This document shows, piece after piece, positions 32,221 to 43,562 of a stretch of DNA of 64,000 bases (within the stretch, counting starts at the first letter, position 1; every line of letters begins with the position of its first letter). The notes under the pieces are model-generated. The model worked only from the letters and a program-made list of their open reading frames with translations. It did not search any database and had not been told where the DNA came from. Position numbers and translations under genes: made by a program. This DNA is from Symsagittifera roscoffensis. Taxonomy: Eukaryota; Xenacoelomorpha; Acoela; Convolutidae. The stretch covers positions 51,527,858 to 51,591,857 of the forward strand of contig NC_087065.1 of NCBI RefSeq assembly GCF_963678635.1. The letters are read 5' to 3'.

Positions 32221-34172
32221 TGGCGCAGCCAGCAGTTTCGACCTCAGAGGATCGAACTGACCTGTTAGGCGTATCCGTGTTTTGGCATAAACCAACTGCG
32301 GACCCACCCTGTAGCTGGAATTCGTGGATAGGTCAATTCAATTTGGCAATCACTCTGAGAGAGAGATGTGATCCACGCGAATTTTTAAAACCTCCGGGTG
32401 TCGTACACAACGATCCTGCCCCAAAACCAGAAGTCGTGGGGGTGGATGAAGATGCTGCAGCAATCGCAAATTGTATTGCACGAAATGACGCAGCGGTCCA
32501 AAAAGTCACGGAAATGAATGAAGAGCGTCGGGCGAAAGGTCCCAGAGTGGCACCAGGAGTGTATTATTACGAGGTTGAACAACGTGTTAAATCTCGTTTA
32601 TTTTTCTCGCTCGGCTCAGAAGGGAGGAAAAGATTCCTCCAAAGTTATCCGCATGCGGATCTGAGCGCATTATCATATCGGGATTTCCACGAATTCTGTG
32701 TTCTCTTGTTCAGAAAGGAGAAAAATTTCATCATCGAACGTATGCAAATATACAACGCGGTACATTCAGACCGAGAAAGTTTGGAAGCATTTTATCTGCG
32801 TTTGACGGGACAAGCCGCCCTGTGTGGGTGGACAATTGATCAAGAAAAAGAAGTCGTAAGAGATATCTTCATTGCCAAAATGAGATATAAGGATATTCAG
32901 AGAGAATTATGTATTCATCCAGGTGCTACTCCGGAGGATTCTCTGAAATCCGCGTTACTTCAAGAAAAAGGAGCACAAACGGCCACCGATTTGCAAAGGC
33001 AACTTGGGAGTTCGTCATCGACGGGCAATTCCTCCCAGTCAGGTGCCATCTTGGGTCAAAACTCCCGGATAAAACAGGAACCCACCTTCTCTGTCCAGGG
33101 TAAGAAACTTTCTGACAGGATTAGTCGGGCACAGAATAGTAAGCAAAAGGGGTTCAACGAAAAATCGAAGTCGTGTTACTTCTGTGGTAACAGATTCTCA
33201 GCAAACCACAAGCAGAGTTGTCCAGCCAGAAATGTAACTTGCAGGAACTGTAACAAAAAAGGCCACTTTGCCAAGTGCTGCAATTCTAAGAACGTTGCGA
33301 ACGTAGAAGCTGAGTCAGACGAGACAGTGGAAGAAAATTGCAATTTCATCACATCCGATAGTGAGTCGGAATTCGCTGTTTTATCTGTAGCAGCAGGGAA
33401 ACCAAGTCTTCCAATTAGGTCAGTGAAAAAGTTGGAGGTGGTCAATGCCGCCACGGGCAAGTTACGTTCTATCCAGATTACACTACGTTGTGGCAAGACG
33501 TTTTTTAAGGCAACAGTGGATACTGGGAGCCCAGCTTCTTTCGTGAATAAGAAGACAGCAGACTATATCCTGAAAACTGTACCTTCAGCCAAGATCCTCA
33601 CGGTCCAAGAAAATCCAATCGATACAGTATACGTTGACTATAATGGGAAGAAAATTGAATTGATGGGTACGTTAATTATGGATGTATCATCTTTGGGATG
33701 GCATATCAAGTCTGCAAAATTCCTTATTTCGGAAAACCGTACATGTTGTTTACTGGGTTTAGATTTGCAACCCCATTTGTGGGTAAGAACAACGCAAGTT
33801 AGACCCGATCGTCCTTTGGTGGGAGAAATCTCCCAATCAAACCCGAATTTAATGTCGGATTCCTGGAAAACTCACTTCCACCAAAAATTTCATCGTGTAT
33901 TCAATAGAGTCGGCAAAGCCAAAAACCACAAAATATTCTCTACTTTCAAGTCTCCACTCGTTCCGATTCAAGAAAAGCAAAGGAGAGTACCGGTGCATAT
34001 TCAAGATAAAGCTGGTCAGGAAATCCAAAAACTAATTCATGAAGGACACGTGGTTAAACTTAATAAATGTACAAGTGAACATTTCATCTCTCCGATCGTT
34101 ATTACGGCTAAGAAAGATGGCTCTGTGAAATTAGCTATGGATGCTAAACCTATGAATGATCAAATTCATTAG
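32220..34172 (+). CDS. Retrotransposon gag, protease and start of reverse transcriptase
   Basis: The first ATG overlaps the last base of the LTR and the primer-binding site. The frame gives 650 codons: a capsid-like part (about codons 1-270), two zinc-knuckle-like motifs (about 33175-33285; the second is the canonical C-x2-C-x4-H-x4-C), an aspartic protease with DTGS (33519-33530), and the N-terminal part of reverse transcriptase. It ends at a TAG inside the RT finger region, where related proteins continue without a break. The next frame starts in the same phase 12 bases on, so this is a single-codon nonsense change rather than a gag-pol junction. Confidence 0.92.
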   Translation: MAQPAVSTSEDRTDLLGVSVFWHKPTADPPCSWNSWIGQFNLAITLRERCDPREFLKPPGVVHNDPAPKPEVVGVDEDAAAIANCIARNDAAVQKVTEMNEERRAKGPRVAPGVYYYEVEQRVKSRLFFSLGSEGRKRFLQSYPHADLSALSYRDFHEFCVLLFRKEKNFIIERMQIYNAVHSDRESLEAFYLRLTGQAALCGWTIDQEKEVVRDIFIAKMRYKDIQRELCIHPGATPEDSLKSALLQEKGAQTATDLQRQLGSSSSTGNSSQSGAILGQNSRIKQEPTFSVQGKKLSDRISRAQNSKQKGFNEKSKSCYFCGNRFSANHKQSCPARNVTCRNCNKKGHFAKCCNSKNVANVEAESDETVEENCNFITSDSESEFAVLSVAAGKPSLPIRSVKKLEVVNAATGKLRSIQITLRCGKTFFKATVDTGSPASFVNKKTADYILKTVPSAKILTVQENPIDTVYVDYNGKKIELMGTLIMDVSSLGWHIKSAKFLISENRTCCLLGLDLQPHLWVRTTQVRPDRPLVGEISQSNPNLMSDSWKTHFHQKFHRVFNRVGKAKNHKIFSTFKSPLVPIQEKQRRVPVHIQDKAGQEIQKLIHEGHVVKLNKCTSEHFISPIVITAKKDGSVKLAMDAKPMNDQIH

Positions 34173-34184
34173 AACCATTACCAA

Positions 34185-37070
34185 ATGCCAAATTTGTTGG
34201 AACTGTTGGACTCGGCCGCCCAGATAATAACATCGGACACTTCAGGAGAGGTTTGGTTTACATCCTTAGATTTAAAATACGCATTCAGTCAGATCCCGCT
34301 CAGTGAAGAAGTCAGTCGTCATTGCAATTTTAATATCGTCTGTGGAGAACAAACTGGCACGTATCGGTTCAAAACGGGGTTTTATGGATTAACGGACATG
34401 CCAAAGGAATTCCAAAAAGCGATGGATAATACTATACAAGGGTTGTCAGGAGTATTTTGTTTCCTGGACGATATTCTGATTGTCTCGAAGGGTTCAGTCG
34501 AGGATCACAACATTCTTGTAGACAAAGTGATAAGTCGTCTGGATGAAGAAGGTTTTGCTCTGAAACTTTCGAAATGCGACTTTTCTATGAATCAATTATC
34601 TTGGCTAGGATATGATATCGATTCAGAAGGATACAGACCGAAACGTTCTAAGATAGAGGCAGTACTAGCTCTGGAACCTCCAAGGACGCTTAAGCAACTC
34701 CGTTCGTTCATGGGCATACTCAACCACCTACAACGATTTTTGCCGAATATCCAGGTCCATTCAGACCAATTACGCCCATCCTTGAAAGCAAGTAATAAAA
34801 GTAAATTCGAGTGGGGGGATGGCCAACAAACCGCGTTTCGTAACACCTTACAATTGATAGCGAATATTACAAAAATGTACCACTATGACCAAAGTCGGAA
34901 CTCGCGGGTGAAATGTGACGCTAGTCATAGTGGTATGGGTGCTGCATTAGAGCAAGAGATCGAAAAGGATGTTTGGGTCCCAATTGCTTTTGCGTCACGT
35001 TTTCTAAATGATCAGGAGAAGAAATACAGCACTAATGAATTAGAACTTCTAGCAATTGTATGGTCGTGTGAGCATTTTCGAACTTATTTGCTGGGAAATC
35101 ATTTTGTAATTTTAACTGACCATAAAGCAATTATCTCGGCGTTAAAGACCAACCGAGGTAACAAAACTCATCAGTCGCGTTTAACCAGATGGGCCGATAG
35201 ATTATTGCCCTTCGATTTTGACATATTCCATATCTCCGGATGTAAACTGGGTATAGTGGATTATTTATCCCGTTTCCCAACGTTTGAAGCCCCGCGACCA
35301 AGCAGTTTTGACGAACAATATGTGGTTAAATGTATTAATCGATTCTTTGATGCGTGTGAATTTTTGGATGAATGGGCCAAGTGTTGTCCTGCGATAGAAG
35401 ATCCACCGATTATTCAGAAAAATAGCCAGAGCTCTGCCGTATCTAATACAACTAATCTAGTTGAGTCATTGGAATCTGGTCAGCATCGGGTATATTGTTC
35501 CGATATGGACAATTCAATCGCTGTATCTCACACGTTTGGTAATTTATCGGTAGGGGGCGTCCTAACTCAAAACATCCCAGTTACATCAAATGGCATAACA
35601 TCGGTAGAGGGCGACGAAAATTTAGTCATTAATCATACTGGCACTTTCCGTCAATTTACTACGTTTGACATCTCTCCGCTAGCGGGCGTCAAATTTGCTG
35701 GTTTGAAATTTAACCAATCAGCGTTGAGAGAAATACAGCATGCTTTTGTCACTTTCTCAGCATGGATTACACATTATCTGCCAATTTTGATCTTACTGTG
35801 GTTTATTTCTCTGGTCGTTAGTGATTGTGATATATTGTTGTCGCTCATTGAATTTTTCGCCTTTGTCTCATCGGACCGTATCTCTTGGATAACAATCGTA
35901 TTATTGGGTGTTTTCCATTTTCAGACAGCTATGGATTCTAATACCGGTGCCAACAACAACAACACGAATGACAGCTTCGAACAGCTTTTAAACCAGTATC
36001 TCCCAGTCACTCAACCCTGGTTTTCTTCTGATAGGGCTCGTCCGCGGTTTCGCGCGGGGGCTGTACGTCCCAGAAGGTTGACAACTGTACAACTCGGAGC
36101 AGAGCTGAAGAGTCAGTATGCCCGTATATTAGCAAACTTCAGGACAAATAGGGCTCGGAAAACCACTGTATCGAATCGTCAATCCCAGTCAGTACATAGT
36201 TTAGAAATACTGAAGACACCAGTGGTCGCTAAGGACCAGAAATCGCTAACCGGGTTGGTGGGCATTTTGGACTCCGATGTACTGTCGGAGCTTACGGACG
36301 AAGATGCCAGTTTATGCCTCATGAAACGAGCGATTATCAATCGGGACTACGAAGGATTTTGCCGTATAGATTCTTACATAAAATCCTTCTGGCATTGTGC
36401 AGCGGTGGTTGATGGCTGTATTGTCGTAGATAATAGGATTGCTATACCCATGTGCCTACGAAAACCGTTATTGTCTCGACTCCATAGATCGCATGCGGGT
36501 CAGTTGGCCATTGTTGATGCTGCGCAATATATCTGGTGGCCCCGAATGCATCGAGATATCGTCCATCTTTGCAAGGATTGTCCCCAGTGCACAAAGTTTG
36601 GTAAGAATTTGAAAGCGAACGCTTCATTTAACTCTTCGAAGCCTTTACCCCTTTTGTCTGGTCCTAATGAAGAGCTGCAACTCGATTACGCAGGTCCTCT
36701 CCTTGATTCTTTTGGTAACAGTATGTATATCTTGGTCGCGATCGACCGCTACTCAAAATATCCGTCAGCTATGATAACGCGTTCTACGGGAGGACGGAAG
36801 ATTATTAAATTTCTTAAATCGTATATCCAACAGCATAGTATCCCCAAATCTATCAAAACTGACCAATATTCTGGCTTTAAGAACAAATTGGTGCAAAATT
36901 TTTGTCAAGAAAAAAATATTGCTCAATATTTCTGCCCGGTGGGGGACCATCGTGGTTGCGGTTTAGTAGAAAGGTCGATTCATAAGATTAAACGTCGTTT
37001 AGGTGCCTCCCGGTTAACGGTTAAGTTCGGATTTTTCAAATATTCAAGATACTCTCAGAAATATTATTGA
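34185..37070 (+). CDS. Retrotransposon reverse transcriptase, RNase H and integrase
   Basis: Same frame as the preceding part. Visible: RT catalytic FLDD box (about 34460-34475), RNase H acidic residues in CDAS (about 34915), NELE (about 35034) and TDHK (about 35117), the integrase HHCC zinc region (about 36480-36600), and integrase catalytic DYAG (about 36680), TDQ (about 36858) and the Glu near 36966. Between RNase H and integrase lies an unusual hydrophobic interval (35735-35930) with two or three helix-like segments, followed by a Ser/Asn-rich stretch. The frame breaks near 37050, just after the integrase core, by a small indel. Confidence 0.92.
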   Translation: MPNLLELLDSAAQIITSDTSGEVWFTSLDLKYAFSQIPLSEEVSRHCNFNIVCGEQTGTYRFKTGFYGLTDMPKEFQKAMDNTIQGLSGVFCFLDDILIVSKGSVEDHNILVDKVISRLDEEGFALKLSKCDFSMNQLSWLGYDIDSEGYRPKRSKIEAVLALEPPRTLKQLRSFMGILNHLQRFLPNIQVHSDQLRPSLKASNKSKFEWGDGQQTAFRNTLQLIANITKMYHYDQSRNSRVKCDASHSGMGAALEQEIEKDVWVPIAFASRFLNDQEKKYSTNELELLAIVWSCEHFRTYLLGNHFVILTDHKAIISALKTNRGNKTHQSRLTRWADRLLPFDFDIFHISGCKLGIVDYLSRFPTFEAPRPSSFDEQYVVKCINRFFDACEFLDEWAKCCPAIEDPPIIQKNSQSSAVSNTTNLVESLESGQHRVYCSDMDNSIAVSHTFGNLSVGGVLTQNIPVTSNGITSVEGDENLVINHTGTFRQFTTFDISPLAGVKFAGLKFNQSALREIQHAFVTFSAWITHYLPILILLWFISLVVSDCDILLSLIEFFAFVSSDRISWITIVLLGVFHFQTAMDSNTGANNNNTNDSFEQLLNQYLPVTQPWFSSDRARPRFRAGAVRPRRLTTVQLGAELKSQYARILANFRTNRARKTTVSNRQSQSVHSLEILKTPVVAKDQKSLTGLVGILDSDVLSELTDEDASLCLMKRAIINRDYEGFCRIDSYIKSFWHCAAVVDGCIVVDNRIAIPMCLRKPLLSRLHRSHAGQLAIVDAAQYIWWPRMHRDIVHLCKDCPQCTKFGKNLKANASFNSSKPLPLLSGPNEELQLDYAGPLLDSFGNSMYILVAIDRYSKYPSAMITRSTGGRKIIKFLKSYIQQHSIPKSIKTDQYSGFKNKLVQNFCQEKNIAQYFCPVGDHRGCGLVERSIHKIKRRLGASRLTVKFGFFKYSRYSQKYY

Positions 37071-38238
37071 AGATATTCGGATTACAAAAAATTCTGTCAC
37101 TGGGGTTTCACCGTTTGAACTTCATTTTGGCCGTCCTCCGAATACGGAGCTATCCATTGCGGCTGAACGTTTACCTACGGGCGTTAATTTAGACAAGCAA
37201 CAATTGGAAAGGGACCTTTTAACACCCGAACAGCGTCGGGAGCAGTGCGATAGCCGACCGAGGATAAAAGTGGTCAGGAAGGGGCAGTCAAGCCCGATGG
37301 TGTCTCCATACTTTGGTGGATCTACGGATTCAGTGTCAGACACTCCTCACTACCGCCCTCTGGAGAACCTGGCACATTCCGCCAATCAGTGGTTGACTTT
37401 GAAAAAGTCACTGTCCCATCAGGAGGGAGTCAAAGCCTTGAAGCCGTTGACGGAGAGAAATCAAGTCCTCGCCGCCACCCTTCGATCTAATTTGTCAGCT
37501 GGTACCCTTAGATTTAGGAACCAGATGCAAATGGATCAAATTCAACCGTCGTTACCAAAACGTAATTTGGATTATTTAGTATTGAATGAACCAAGTAAGG
37601 TCGAAATTTTTAGGAAATTTCTAAATAGGAAGTCTGGCCGAGACCTTTTCAAACCTTTTAAGGGCAAAATCGTGCGGATTACTGGGTCCACATATATTTC
37701 TGATAAGGGGAAAGTGATTAGAAGAAATCATCTGGCGGTTCGTCTTAAATCAACCGACTTAAGTTTTTCAGGCAAACAACTTACGCCTGTCAAGAAGGGG
37801 CAGAAACGCCCCATTGTGTCATCTTCTCCATCATCATCAGAAGACAATCGGCCCCTAAAACAATCGAGTTCTCGCCAACACATCACAGCTAAAACTAAAC
37901 AATCGAATCCTCGTCAGCACATCTCAGCTAAGACGTTACAGATCCCGGCTCGTTCGAAGTTTCCATCTCTGCCATCTTCAATTACTCATTCGCGTGGTCA
38001 AATTGTGTCGACTAAATCGAAACAACATTCAGTCTCGGAGGCTCCAGGCGTTCAGTTTATCCCTTCTCCGCAGCACTCTACTCCAGTAGTAGACCTGACA
38101 GTATCATCTTCCACGTCTGGAAACCAAGGAACGGAGGTTCCCATTAGTATTCAACCGAAGTCGCCTATTTCAGCCATTAAGTCACCTATTTCAGTCATTA
38201 AAAAATCCTCAACCGAAGTCATCTTTTTCAGTCATTAA
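37071..38238 (+). CDS. Retrotransposon integrase C-terminal region (after frameshift)
   Basis: The coding signal continues in a different frame from about 37050 ('SVTGVSPFELHFGRPP', typical of the end of the integrase core). It then has a basic stretch and 'FKGKIVRITGSTY...RRNHLAVRLKS', which resembles the small beta-barrel region that follows integrase cores. A long Ser/Gln/Pro-rich tail follows. The frame is lost near 38200, within a short repeat of TCACCTATTTCAG(C/T)CATTAA. Confidence 0.8.
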
Positions 38239-38716
38239 GTCACCTATCTCAGTCATTAAAAATCCAGTATGCCCAGACCTCATCCCTACTTCGTCAGATG
38301 AGGAATCTTCACTACCTAAATCTCAGGAAGGAACTTCTTCAAATGTGGCAGCTTCGGGCTGTTCCACCCAAGGCGGTCCCGTCATAATTTTCGAACCGGA
38401 TGGAAATGTTTCATCCTCTTCGAATTCGTCCCGTGCCTCTTCTCGACGTAAGAAACAAACTACATTTTACGGTAGCCCCATTCGGCATTCTGTGAACATT
38501 ATTCAGTCTCCTTTGATGTCTACACCTTCGTCAGCTCCTACTTCGCCCGACAAGAAAGTTCGATTTGTGGTGGCTAATTCAGACTCTGAGCCGATTAACC
38601 AAGCAGGACAGTCTCGGGTGGTTCTTCCCGATAACTCCGAAGGTCTATATCGGAAATTTACACGTTTCCCCAAAAAGAGTCCTTCCGACAATCCTTTGCG
38701 TCGGGCAGATAAATAA
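38239..38716 (+). CDS. Retrotransposon Ser-rich C-terminal tail (after second frameshift)
   Basis: A third frame continues the Ser/Pro-rich composition and is readable from 38345 to the stop at 38714-38716. It ends about 190 bp before the polypurine tract. It has no recognisable domain and is best read as the end of the same polyprotein. Confidence 0.7.
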
Positions 38717-38916
38717 AACTTTCGTCTCTTTATTTTCAACACAAACTTTCAAAACTCCTGCTTATCGAGTCACATCAGTTAATTTGTAAAACTTTCAGTG
38801 TTTGTTAAATTGTTACAAGCCGTATTGTTTATTGTCTGTGAGGGCATAAATTTGTTTTTGTTTTACATTCCATAAAGAAATTCAAACGTTGTTTGAATTT
38901 TCCCGAGAGGGGGAAA

Positions 38917-39213
38917 TGTGGTACGGCGTAGTTTAGAGATCATTATGTTATTACTATTGTGCTAGCTATCTGTGCTAAACTCGCCTTTGTCTATCAAGGT
39001 CGTGACCGACCTGCCAATCCATTCTAGTTTAACACATGCCTTTTAACACATGTGTTCTCTTTCAATCTTCTGCAACTTATGAAAGATTTGAGTTGTATTT
39101 ATTTTCATTGTCATGACATAATCTAAATACTAAACTATCTATTTTATTTACATTACTATAACATAACAAGGAGAATAGATTCTTGTTTTACATCTGTCTT
39201 TTAACATTCCACA
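38917..39213 (+). repeat. 3' LTR of the Ty3/gypsy element
   Basis: 297 bp, TGTGG...CCACA, nearly identical to 31924-32220. Followed by the target duplication CCCAT at 39214-39218. Confidence 0.95.
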
Positions 39214-39218
39214 CCCAT

Positions 39219-40747
39219 GAAACTTTAGTGCGGGATACGTCTCGTCTAGTTCCGTTTGTAACCTCTAAGCTGACTAAACATTAGCTTGTGTTTCTAAAGC
39301 CGCTTGTTTCTTGTAATTTCTTTTAAAAATTTCTTTTATCTTAATGCCTGAACTGTATCCGGCTGAATTGCAACACTTTCTTTTTTGGTGGGAATTTTTG
39401 CAGCTCAAATTAACTGACATGTGTCCAGCCGAAAGATTGCGCACATAGAGACTCAGATTACTCAGATCACTCAGATCAGTTAAAAAGACTCAGATCAGTT
39501 TTCACAAAAATAAAATGGTTTGAATTTGGGACAACTTAGAAGGTCATAACTTAAAAGGCGATAACCAACCCGCATTGTATTTCGTTCTATAAATGAGAAC
39601 GCGGCAAATTATAAAAAGCTTCAAATTGAACTGAGGCAGAAATTTAATTTTACAACCTAGTTCACGCAAAATTAATCATTTGGTGTTTTATATAGGTTGG
39701 GGTTGGTTAAAATTAATAGGACAAGTTTTAAAAACAAAGAGTTTCAATTTTTTCGATCATTTTATCGAAGTTTTTTTAATCAAAAAGCTTGTGGCTGACA
39801 ATAGAGGGCAGAAAGAAAAGTGAGAGCTGTGTCCTGACACACAAACAGTCTTGTTATATGTTTAATTGGGATCCGAATCACAATCATGAGGATTTTTTAA
39901 GGCAGCGGAGTTAATCCCTTACCAGCTTGTTTTTGAAGTAGTCAAAATCCGACGGAAAAATACAAATTTCATCATAGTTCATTTCAATTACTGAAAGGGA
40001 ACTTGGTGGTAGCAATAACAAAAGTACTTCTAATTATAGCAAAATTAATTGATCCATTTAAACATTTGGTTATTCATTAGGTAATGAGACTCACAGAATA
40101 AAACTTACACGTTGTGTCGTTTTCGGATCCCAAATAAAAATCCTGCTAATCAAGGAATCCTTTGTAATAACACTTTTTTCAAATTCTACAGACCGCGGGG
40201 AAGCTATTTTGGAATAATAGAAAAAAGCTGAAAAATATTTTTTGTTTCGCAGGTTTTTATTTTTAGCCACCGGACTTTTCGTTCCAGAATTATCACAAAC
40301 ACATTATTCGAAAGCTCTACGTCTGTAGAATTAATTTCTATACGTGCTTTTCAAAAACTGAAAACAAGGACGTGATTTTAAACGACTTTTAGTGTTATTT
40401 GTTAAATTAACTATTTTCAACGAAAAATCAAGACACGTGACAAAAGTTGAGAATTCATTCGAAAATTTCAAAAAAAAAATTTCAGATCTGATCATGTCTG
40501 ATGCAGTTCAGGACAGATATGCAATCTCACAACAAATGGATTCACCCGGAGCATATCTGTATTTTTATTAAGCTGCAATAATTTGCTTTCTTGGAAAAAA
40601 ATGTTTACGTCCACTATTAAGCTGTTCCACTATGGCCCTGCTCTTTTTTGCTTTTTTCATTTGAATTGAAGCATCTTTTTTTATAACTTCTGGTAAAAAT
40701 TTGTGCTAACTGATTCAGTGGAGAAAAAGTGAAAAAACCTGTATTTG
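39219..40747. other. Gene B intron remainder, unique sequence
   Basis: No exon was found. The interval 39995-40105 aligns with 11050-11150 in gene A. The segment 40470-40740, where an equivalent of gene A exon 3 would lie, shows no cysteine-rich frame, so gene B seems to lack the second module. Confidence 0.5.
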
Positions 40748-41277
40748 AACAAGATTGATCGTATCAGGGTGAAGCCCTGAATGTTCCGACTGCCTTTTAA
40801 AGTTTATGGAGCAGTAATAACAATAAAAAAATAAATGTAATAAAAAATGAAAAAAAAAAAATCTGAAATTTGAATTTTTTTGCAAAAATTATCCCCCACA
40901 CGCCATATAGAATACAAAAGAATAGATTTTGCTCCTTTTAACAATTCAATTATGACAAATAAGTTTCTTTCAAACAATTTGGAACGCTTTCTAAGACGGA
41001 TTAAATCTCCGCTTACGCGTTAATAGCGCTAAATATATCGCGCGTTAATTGTCCCAAATTGGCCAAAATGACAACCTTCAAACTCCCATAACTTTACAAA
41101 AAAAAATCACAGGTGAAGTATCTTTTCAAATTTAAGCTCAGGACAACAATACCTTTTGAATGGCATGAAAAATTCCGTCAAAAATGGCTAGTTGAAAAGT
41201 CGAAATTTGTCTGAAGAAAAAAAAACCCACCCCGAGCACAAATATTCTGTTACTTTCGTGTCGAAAGTCGGAACAAT
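40748..41277 (-). mobile_element. Helentron/Helitron2-like non-autonomous element
   Basis: On the minus strand it starts TTGTTCCGACTTTCG and ends in AGTCGGAACATTCAGGGCTT...GAT.C, with the 3' hairpin slightly decayed (TCAGGGTGAAGCCCTGA on the plus strand). Length of about 530 bp matches the other copies. No protein is encoded. Confidence 0.75.
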
Positions 41278-41958
41278 AATGTATTAACTATCCTTAATTA
41301 AACCCATTTAAACAAATATGGTAATATATTAAAGTATGTGGTAGATTTCAAATAAATAGCTTGATCGTTCTTGTTCTACTTCAAATTGTATTTATAGTTT
41401 AATTCACAGCCAGCTTTTTTTTCAAAAGCCGAAGTGTTTTGTTCGATTTTGAGGGGAAAAAAAAACATTTTCATCCGGTAGAGTTACGTATTAACAAAAA
41501 CTGTCCCAGTAGCGTCTACTATGACATGAGTTGAAATGACAGTAATAAGCATTATAAATCTCAAATTTTTTACATATTTACAATGATATATGTTTACGTC
41601 CATTAAGACACTCGTCCATGAAATTCAATCATCACTGGTTGGAAGTGCACTTATAAGAGGTGTCCAGTGCACTATTTCTCATACAGTTTTGGTCCAAACT
41701 TCTGTATTGTACCCTTATGTATAATTTTTGAAAATTGTTTCGACGAATTTTAGGTGTACTATTTGGTAATTGTTCGAAAAAAGTGACGAATAAAAATGCC
41801 ATGGTGGTTTTTTATATTCTGACCACTGTTACAAGGAACTTTGACAGCGTGAATTGATTCGGAAGTCTTGGCATTGGCAAGTGAGTATGCTTGCACTAGA
41901 CTAAAATGCGAATGGAATTGCTCCCCATAGTAACAGAAAAGCATAAAAATCAATTAAA

Positions 41959-43541
41959 AACAAGACGGCTTGTATCAGGCAAAACCCTGATTGTTTTGAC
42001 TGCTGAATCACCACAGTATTGACTGCTGAATAATCACAGAAAAAATTCACTGTTAAATTATCTTTTTGAATTTGAGCTCAGAGCAAAAACTGCTAGTCAA
42101 TTGTGAAATTTTGTCTGGACATTACGAGACCAAAATGTGCAATATGTGCATTATAAGCGGATTCTGTAACAGGCCGTAATCAGATTCGTTGCGGAATCTG
42201 CAACATTGCCACTTTTCTTTGATCTTCTTTGCTGTTTTGGACTCCAAGAACAAATACCTAAAAAACTGTAGCGCTCGAAATCGCTCCAAAAATAGGCGAA
42301 TTCGCGGAATCAAGAACAGTTTGTGGAATCCACAAACAAACAATAAGACGCATTAGTTAAATTGAGCTGTTGCGGATTCCGCAACTGTAAGAGGAATCCG
42401 CAAATTGTAAGTGGAATTCGCATTTTGTTTTCTGATTCCGTTTACATATATGTATATATGTAGTAGCGTTTAAAGTTATATCTTTTAATTACAAGTTGGT
42501 CACCAGCAAGTTCAATCCCAATTATTAAACAACTACGTTGATCAGCTACCTGTTGAAATGCCTAACGTTCAATCCCAATTCCTGTCAAACACCCAGCTTC
42601 AGTATTTGTGGGATTGATGGAATCCCAAATATTGATCTATTGTGTTTCTAAACATTCTCAAACCAATGACCCCAAAAAAAAATATATTCCATTATATTTC
42701 AGAGTTTGGAATTCCATCAATCCCAAATACTGACCAGTTTTTGGGATTCATCGAATCCCAAATACTGACAATTTGGCGATATGCTTTGCGTTATGTTTCT
42801 AAACACTCGCAACCCAAAGACTTCAAGTAAAGAGTTTATTCCATATTTATTCCCTATTATTCGAGTATTTGGGATTCCATCAATACCAAATACTGACCAA
42901 TTTTAAGGATCCATGGAATCCCAAATACTGACAAATCGGCGATATGCTGTGCGTTGTGTTTCTAAACACTCTCAATCAAAAGTATTTTCAAAATCATGAT
43001 CCCAAAAAATGTTTGCTGGGAGATGTATCCCAAATACTAAAAGTTGGCATCCACCGATTTGATTAACCAAAGTTTTAAGGTTTGTTCGTGGGTTACGCTG
43101 ACAATGGTTAGGTCCTTGCTTTTCAAATCCGCATTGCTAAAGATAAGAAAACCAGCTCTAGCTTTTAATTGTTCATATGGAAGTTCAGTAAAAAACAAAA
43201 TTCGGAACCCATTTACAGTTTGCAGATTCCACTTACATTTGCGGATTCCACTTACAGTTGCGGAATCCAGAACAACTACCTATTTTCGCTTGTTGCGGAA
43301 TCCGAGACACAACAAATGTGCCGACAAACTTTTGGTTACAGTTGTTTGTACGCGGAATCCACAGAAATTTTGTAAGTTGAATCCATTTACATTTTGGAAC
43401 ATTTTTAAAGATTTTCTGGAATCCAGGAACATGCAGACATAAAATTGGGCGCCTACCCATTGCACAGTTTGGCCTCGTAATGGGGGAAAAAACCCACCCC
43501 GATCACAACTATTCCGCCAATTTGTTCGAAAGTCGGAACTA
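41959..43541 (-). mobile_element. Helentron-like element split by a nested TIR element
   Basis: The 3' end (AACAAGACGGCTTGTATCAG, 41959) and 5' end (TTCGAAAGTCGGAAC, about 43541) of one family member lie on either side of the TIR element at 42120-43482. The body resumes in AAAAAACCCACCCCGA right after it. Nesting shows that the TIR element is the younger insertion here. Confidence 0.7.
42120..43482. mobile_element. Non-autonomous TIR element (copy 2)
   Basis: Ends CATTACGAGACCAAAATGTG and CACAGTTTGGCCTCGTAATG (inverted). It has the same GCGGAATCC subterminal words and CCCAAATACTGA central repeats as copy 1 at 16305-18022, but is shorter (about 1.36 kb) and more diverged at the left end. Confidence 0.8.
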
Positions 43542-43562
43542 AAATCAACATATTAACGAGTG

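Larger units (their letters stand above)
31924..39213 (+). mobile_element. Near-complete Ty3/gypsy LTR retrotransposon in gene B intron
   Basis: The element is 7290 bp, flanked by CCCAT target duplications. Order: 5' LTR, primer-binding site at the LTR border, gag with zinc knuckles, protease, reverse transcriptase, RNase H, integrase, a Ser/Lys-rich C-terminal region, polypurine tract GAGAGGGGGAAA (38904-38916), 3' LTR. RT-RNaseH-integrase order and domain words place it in Ty3/gypsy. No envelope gene was seen. The coding region is broken by one in-frame TAG (34170-34172) and at least two frameshifts (about 37050 and about 38200), so this copy is not autonomous as it stands. LTR identity of about 99% implies recent insertion. 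Confidence 0.95.

Noticed and set aside
34170-34172. The TAG as a programmed gag-pol readthrough site
   Set aside because: It lies well inside the reverse transcriptase domain, after the protease, not at a gag-pol border.
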